The notes below the pieces were generated by a model. It had not been told where the DNA came from. It saw nothing but the letters and a program-made list of their open reading frames with translations, and did no database searches. Both the position numbers and the translations under genes were made by a program. This document shows, in pieces, positions 61,326 through 64,000 of a DNA stretch of 64,000 nucleotides; the stretch's first letter is position 1; every line of letters begins with the position of its first letter. Origin of the DNA: Chitinivibrionales bacterium (GTDB lineage Bacteria; Fibrobacterota; Chitinivibrionia; Chitinivibrionales; WJKA01); assembly GCA_014728295.1 (NCBI GenBank), contig WJLW01000019.1, positions 124,001-188,000 on the forward strand, in the 5' to 3' direction.

Positions 61326-62948
61326 ATGGAAAAATTTAAAACGCTGGGTCTTTCCGCTGAGAACCTGCTCAGCCTGCATCAGAAGGGATTCGAAGAGCCC
61401 ACCGAGATCCAGGCCAAAACAATTCCCCTGCTGCTGGAGAACAAGATTGATATCATCGCGCAGGCTGAGACCGGCACCGGCAAGACGGCCGCATTTGCAT
61501 TGCCGCTGATCGAATTGATTCATACACCGGCTAAAAATGTAAAAGCAATCATTCTTGCCCCCACTCGCGAGCTGGTGATTCAGATTTGCGAGGAAATAAA
61601 TTCGCTCAAAGCAAATGACAGGCTGAATGTTGTCCCCATATATGGCGGTCAATCGATGATGCTGCAATTGAAGCAGCTTAAAAAAGGCGCAGCAATCGTT
61701 GTTGGCACTCCCGGGCGAATTCTCGATCATATCGAGCGCACAAGTCTGCGTCTGGGCGGCGTTGATTTTTTCATACTTGACGAAGCAGATGAGATGCTAA
61801 ATATGGGATTCATAGAGGATATCGAGAAAATCCTCGGCGCCACAAAAAAGGAAAAACGCGTGCTGCTCTTTTCGGCCACCATGCCTGATCGCATCAAAAA
61901 ACTTGCGGAAAAGTACATGGACGCCTACAAGCACATTCGAACGCAATCTAAAATTACCGCCACGCTGACCGACCAGATTTACTTTGAAGTGGCCAACCGG
62001 GATAAATTCGAAGCGCTCTGCCGCATAATTGACATTGAAGATGAATTTTACGGACTGGTGTTCTGCCGCACTCGCAACGACGTTGACCAACTTGCCGGAC
62101 ACCTGGTTGACAGAGGTTATGCCGCCGATGGTCTGCACGGAGACATCGTGCAGGCTCAACGTGAGAAAATTCTCGCGAAATTCCGCAAGCAGCAGACCTC
62201 GATTCTTGTGGCAACCGATGTAGCCGCACGAGGCATTGATGTTAACGATTTGACGCATGTGATCAATTACTCTATTCCCCACAATCCCGAAGCCTACATC
62301 CACCGTATCGGACGCACCGGGCGCGCCGGTAAAAAGGGGACAGCCATTACCTTCGTCACCTCCTCGGAATTTAAGACGCTGGGCTTCATCAAACGCATCG
62401 CCAAAACCGACATTCGCAAGAAAAATGTCCCGCGTGTCAAAGAAATCATCAAGGCCAGACGCAACAAAATCGTAAACGATATCAGCGCGTCGATCGGGCG
62501 GGAAGATTCTTCAGAATACGTCGCCCTGGCCACCCGCCTGCTCAAAGACAACGCACCGGTTGACGTGCTGGCCGCGGTACTAAGAAAATTTCTTGCACAG
62601 AGTCTCGACACAAGCAATTACCAGGAACTCACCCCGCCCAAGCGTTTCCGCCAGGGCAAAGGTTTTGTCGAAGAAGAGGGCGCTACGCGCCTTTTTATTG
62701 CCAAAGGGAAAAAAGATAATCTGACAAAGAAGGATATAATAGAATTCATCGTTAAAAAAGCGGGTGTTCCCTCGCAGGTGATCGATAACTTAATTGTCCA
62801 CGAGGAATTCTCCTTTATATCAGCGCCATTCAAAGAAGCTGAGACAATTCTGCGCAAATTCAAGAAGGTTCGAGTGGGGCGCAAAGCAATGGTTGCCAAA
62901 GCAAAGCCGGCGGCCTCACCGAGAGGCCGCAAGAGCCGATTTACTTGA
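61326..62948 (+). CDS. DEAD-box RNA helicase (DeaD/CsdA-like)
   Basis: The 540-residue protein has the Q motif (EEPTEIQAKTIP), Walker A AQAETGTGKT, PTRELVIQI, GTPGR, the DEAD box LDEADEM and SAT. The second RecA domain follows with LVATDVAARGIDV and HRIGRTGRAG. A C-terminal DbpA-like RNA-binding domain (RLFIAKGKKDNLTKKDIIEF) and a short Arg/Lys tail end it. It remodels structured RNA in ribosome assembly or decay. The stop overlaps the convergent MBL gene by 8 bases. Confidence 0.95.
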   Translation: MEKFKTLGLSAENLLSLHQKGFEEPTEIQAKTIPLLLENKIDIIAQAETGTGKTAAFALPLIELIHTPAKNVKAIILAPTRELVIQICEEINSLKANDRLNVVPIYGGQSMMLQLKQLKKGAAIVVGTPGRILDHIERTSLRLGGVDFFILDEADEMLNMGFIEDIEKILGATKKEKRVLLFSATMPDRIKKLAEKYMDAYKHIRTQSKITATLTDQIYFEVANRDKFEALCRIIDIEDEFYGLVFCRTRNDVDQLAGHLVDRGYAADGLHGDIVQAQREKILAKFRKQQTSILVATDVAARGIDVNDLTHVINYSIPHNPEAYIHRIGRTGRAGKKGTAITFVTSSEFKTLGFIKRIAKTDIRKKNVPRVKEIIKARRNKIVNDISASIGREDSSEYVALATRLLKDNAPVDVLAAVLRKFLAQSLDTSNYQELTPPKRFRQGKGFVEEEGATRLFIAKGKKDNLTKKDIIEFIVKKAGVPSQVIDNLIVHEEFSFISAPFKEAETILRKFKKVRVGRKAMVAKAKPAASPRGRKSRFT

Positions 62949-63660
62949 ATTCCATTAACTCCTCACGGGATATTTCTGCAGCCCCGTGACCGGGGAATGT
63001 CCTGTGCGGAGCGAGTTGCTTGAGTTTGGAAATACTGCTGTCGATCGCTTCCCAACTGGTTGCAAAATAGCACTGCTTGCCAATGTGCAGCACGCTAACA
63101 ACCAGATCACCGGCAAAAAGCACCGAGTCGTCTACGAGCAAACTGGCCGCGCCGTCGGTGTGCCCGGGAGTGTGAATCACCTGCGCACTAATGCCGTATG
63201 CGTCAAGACGATCCCCTTCAATGAACGTCATATCAGCACTCGTCGGTTCTGTTTTCCACACTTTCATGCCCAGCGGGAAAAGCAGTTTCCCTGCCCGCCC
63301 CCAGCTTTTCACCAATGGAATCGGCGTTTTTCCCGCCGCCATAGTTGGCGCGTCCAATTCGTGAATTCCGACCGGTGCACCGGTTGCCTTGCGAATATAA
63401 TCGGCACAGCCGTAATGATCGAAATGCGCGTGTGTGACGAATATGAGACTGAGCTTTTTAGGCGCAAGTTTTTCAATTTGTCTGCAAATCTTTCTCCCGT
63501 TGCCCGGATACCCTGCGTCCACCAGGACGAGCTTTTCTCTGCCTTCAAGAATGAACACGTTTGACCCGGTGTTGATCCGGTGAACCGCAACAAGCGATTG
63601 GGATGAGCTTTGCATAACCGGCGCCATGAGACTACAGGTGATAAGCACGACACTCCGCAC
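62941..63660 (-). CDS. Secreted MBL-fold metallohydrolase
   Basis: The 239-residue metallo-beta-lactamase-fold protein has an export-type N-terminus. Zinc ligands are in FVTHAHFDHYG, then IHTPGHTDGAASLLV, VLFAGDLVV and the final FPGHGAAE. It resembles the glyoxalase II/hydrolase branch; the substrate is open. The start is GTG 63660, six bases after GGAG. Confidence 0.9.
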   Translation of the reverse strand: MRSVVLITCSLMAPVMQSSSQSLVAVHRINTGSNVFILEGREKLVLVDAGYPGNGRKICRQIEKLAPKKLSLIFVTHAHFDHYGCADYIRKATGAPVGIHELDAPTMAAGKTPIPLVKSWGRAGKLLFPLGMKVWKTEPTSADMTFIEGDRLDAYGISAQVIHTPGHTDGAASLLVDDSVLFAGDLVVSVLHIGKQCYFATSWEAIDSSISKLKQLAPHRTFPGHGAAEISREELMEFK

Positions 63661-63716
63661 AATGCACTCCGTTTTGAACCACGATGCATTATATTTTCAA
63701 TAAGAAAGGAACTCCC

Positions 63717-63851
63717 ATGAAAATACACAACGGTTCATGTCTTTGCGGCAGCGTCGGTTACGTAATCAAGGGCAAGCTGCCCCTGCGCATGCCCGCAAAT
63801 CAATTCTTTATTCCGGACGAACGCCCCCATTCCCCATTCTCCATTTCCTGA
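63717..63851 (+). pseudogene. 5' fragment of a GFA-family (glutathione-dependent formaldehyde-activating-like) gene
   Basis: A proper start (AAAGGA then ATG 63717) leads into MKIHNGSCLCGSVGYVIKG, the usual first strand and zinc motif (CLCG) of GFA/Mss4-like proteins. After KLP the homology stops and the frame runs 22 codons antisense through and past the GH26 tail to a TGA. The remaining 100 residues, including the CHC..C motif, are missing. Confidence 0.75.
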
Positions 63852-64000
63852 ATACTGCGAGTGATTGCTCGTCACTGTCCAGTCGCCAGTTCGGCTCTTG
63901 TTCTGAGGATTTATCGTAGTTGAAGTAGATAAAGGCACTAATGCGCTGGTCATTCGATACGCGCACAAGAAAATCTGCAAGCCATGCGGCCTTGCGATCA
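63808..64000 (-). CDS. C-terminal part of a GH26-like endo-beta-mannanase
   Basis: The minus-strand frame enters at the window edge and ends with TAA at 63808-63810. It reads DRKAAWLADFLVRVSND, then RISAFIYFNYDKSSEQEPNW, then RLDSDEQSLAVFRKW. The pattern of a helix followed by AFIYFNYDK and DW/NWR then a final helix is the end of GH26 mannanases and related barrels. The catalytic glutamates would lie outside the window. Confidence 0.65.
   Translation of the reverse strand, partial: DRKAAWLADFLVRVSNDQRISAFIYFNYDKSSEQEPNWRLDSDEQSLAVFRKWRMGNGGVRPE

Overview
This window is a chromosomal segment of a Gram-negative bacterium of roughly balanced base composition. Tripartite RND efflux systems, TolC-type channels, outer-membrane beta-barrels and lipoprotein signals show two membranes. 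Many secreted carbohydrate-active proteins are present (GH43, GH3, a GHL6/GH42-like hydrolase, a GH114-like protein, a GH26 tail, an SGNH hydrolase and a parallel beta-helix protein whose C-terminus resembles a sorting signal). A large lipoprotein of Kre9-like repeats and long hybrid sensor kinases add to this picture. Together they suggest a polysaccharide degrader of the Fibrobacterota/FCB type. That placement is an inference; no rRNA is present to confirm it. There is no CRISPR array, transposase or prophage.

Layout. 1-2.1 kb is a decayed, AT-rich patch: a methyltransferase with an in-frame stop, an orphan secreted protein and the out-of-frame tail of a DUF1287 gene. 2.2-10.6 kb holds an AraC regulator, a tRNA-dihydrouridine synthase, CysM with a rhodanese, a GH43 enzyme, an eight-repeat lipoprotein and a peptidoglycan glycosyltransferase. 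10.7-22.8 kb is a seven-gene minus-strand run: TetR regulator, then two complete TolC/adaptor/RND efflux systems, read from a perfect-consensus sigma-70 promoter with a palindrome over the TetR ribosome-binding site. 23-33.4 kb holds a glycoside hydrolase, tRNA-Pro and tRNA-Arg (with a 5' tRNA-Pro duplicate), two stand-alone STAS proteins, DAHP synthase, an ABC exporter, a YkgJ-type protein and aconitase. 33.4-40.7 kb holds a GGDEF/EAL protein, an Mrp/NBP35 ATPase with an extra DUF971 domain, a NACHT/STAND NTPase, an IscA-like protein and PdxH.

40.8-47.7 kb is a minus-strand signalling block: a 7TMR-DISM hybrid kinase, a second REC-PAS-PAS kinase, an NtrC-type sigma-54 activator and a single-domain response regulator. 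These can plausibly form one phosphorelay. 48-55 kb holds a cytochrome c lipoprotein with a DUF5777-like barrel, an LVIVD-type gene remnant, an SGNH hydrolase, an AspT/YidE transporter and several small envelope proteins. 55.5-64 kb holds GH3, the beta-helix protein, a flavodoxin-fold oxidoreductase, a GH114-like protein, a DEAD-box helicase and an MBL-fold hydrolase. The window ends in a junction where a GFA-family gene is cut off against the tail of a GH26 gene.

The least expected items are: a roughly 110-bp dispersed repeat present twice in opposite orientation with a variable number of heptamers (33.4 and 52.9 kb); the effector-less NACHT protein; non-ATG starts at two genes with strong Shine-Dalgarno sites (CysM and the beta-helix protein); several gene relics; and strong hairpins in places where no gene needs a terminator.
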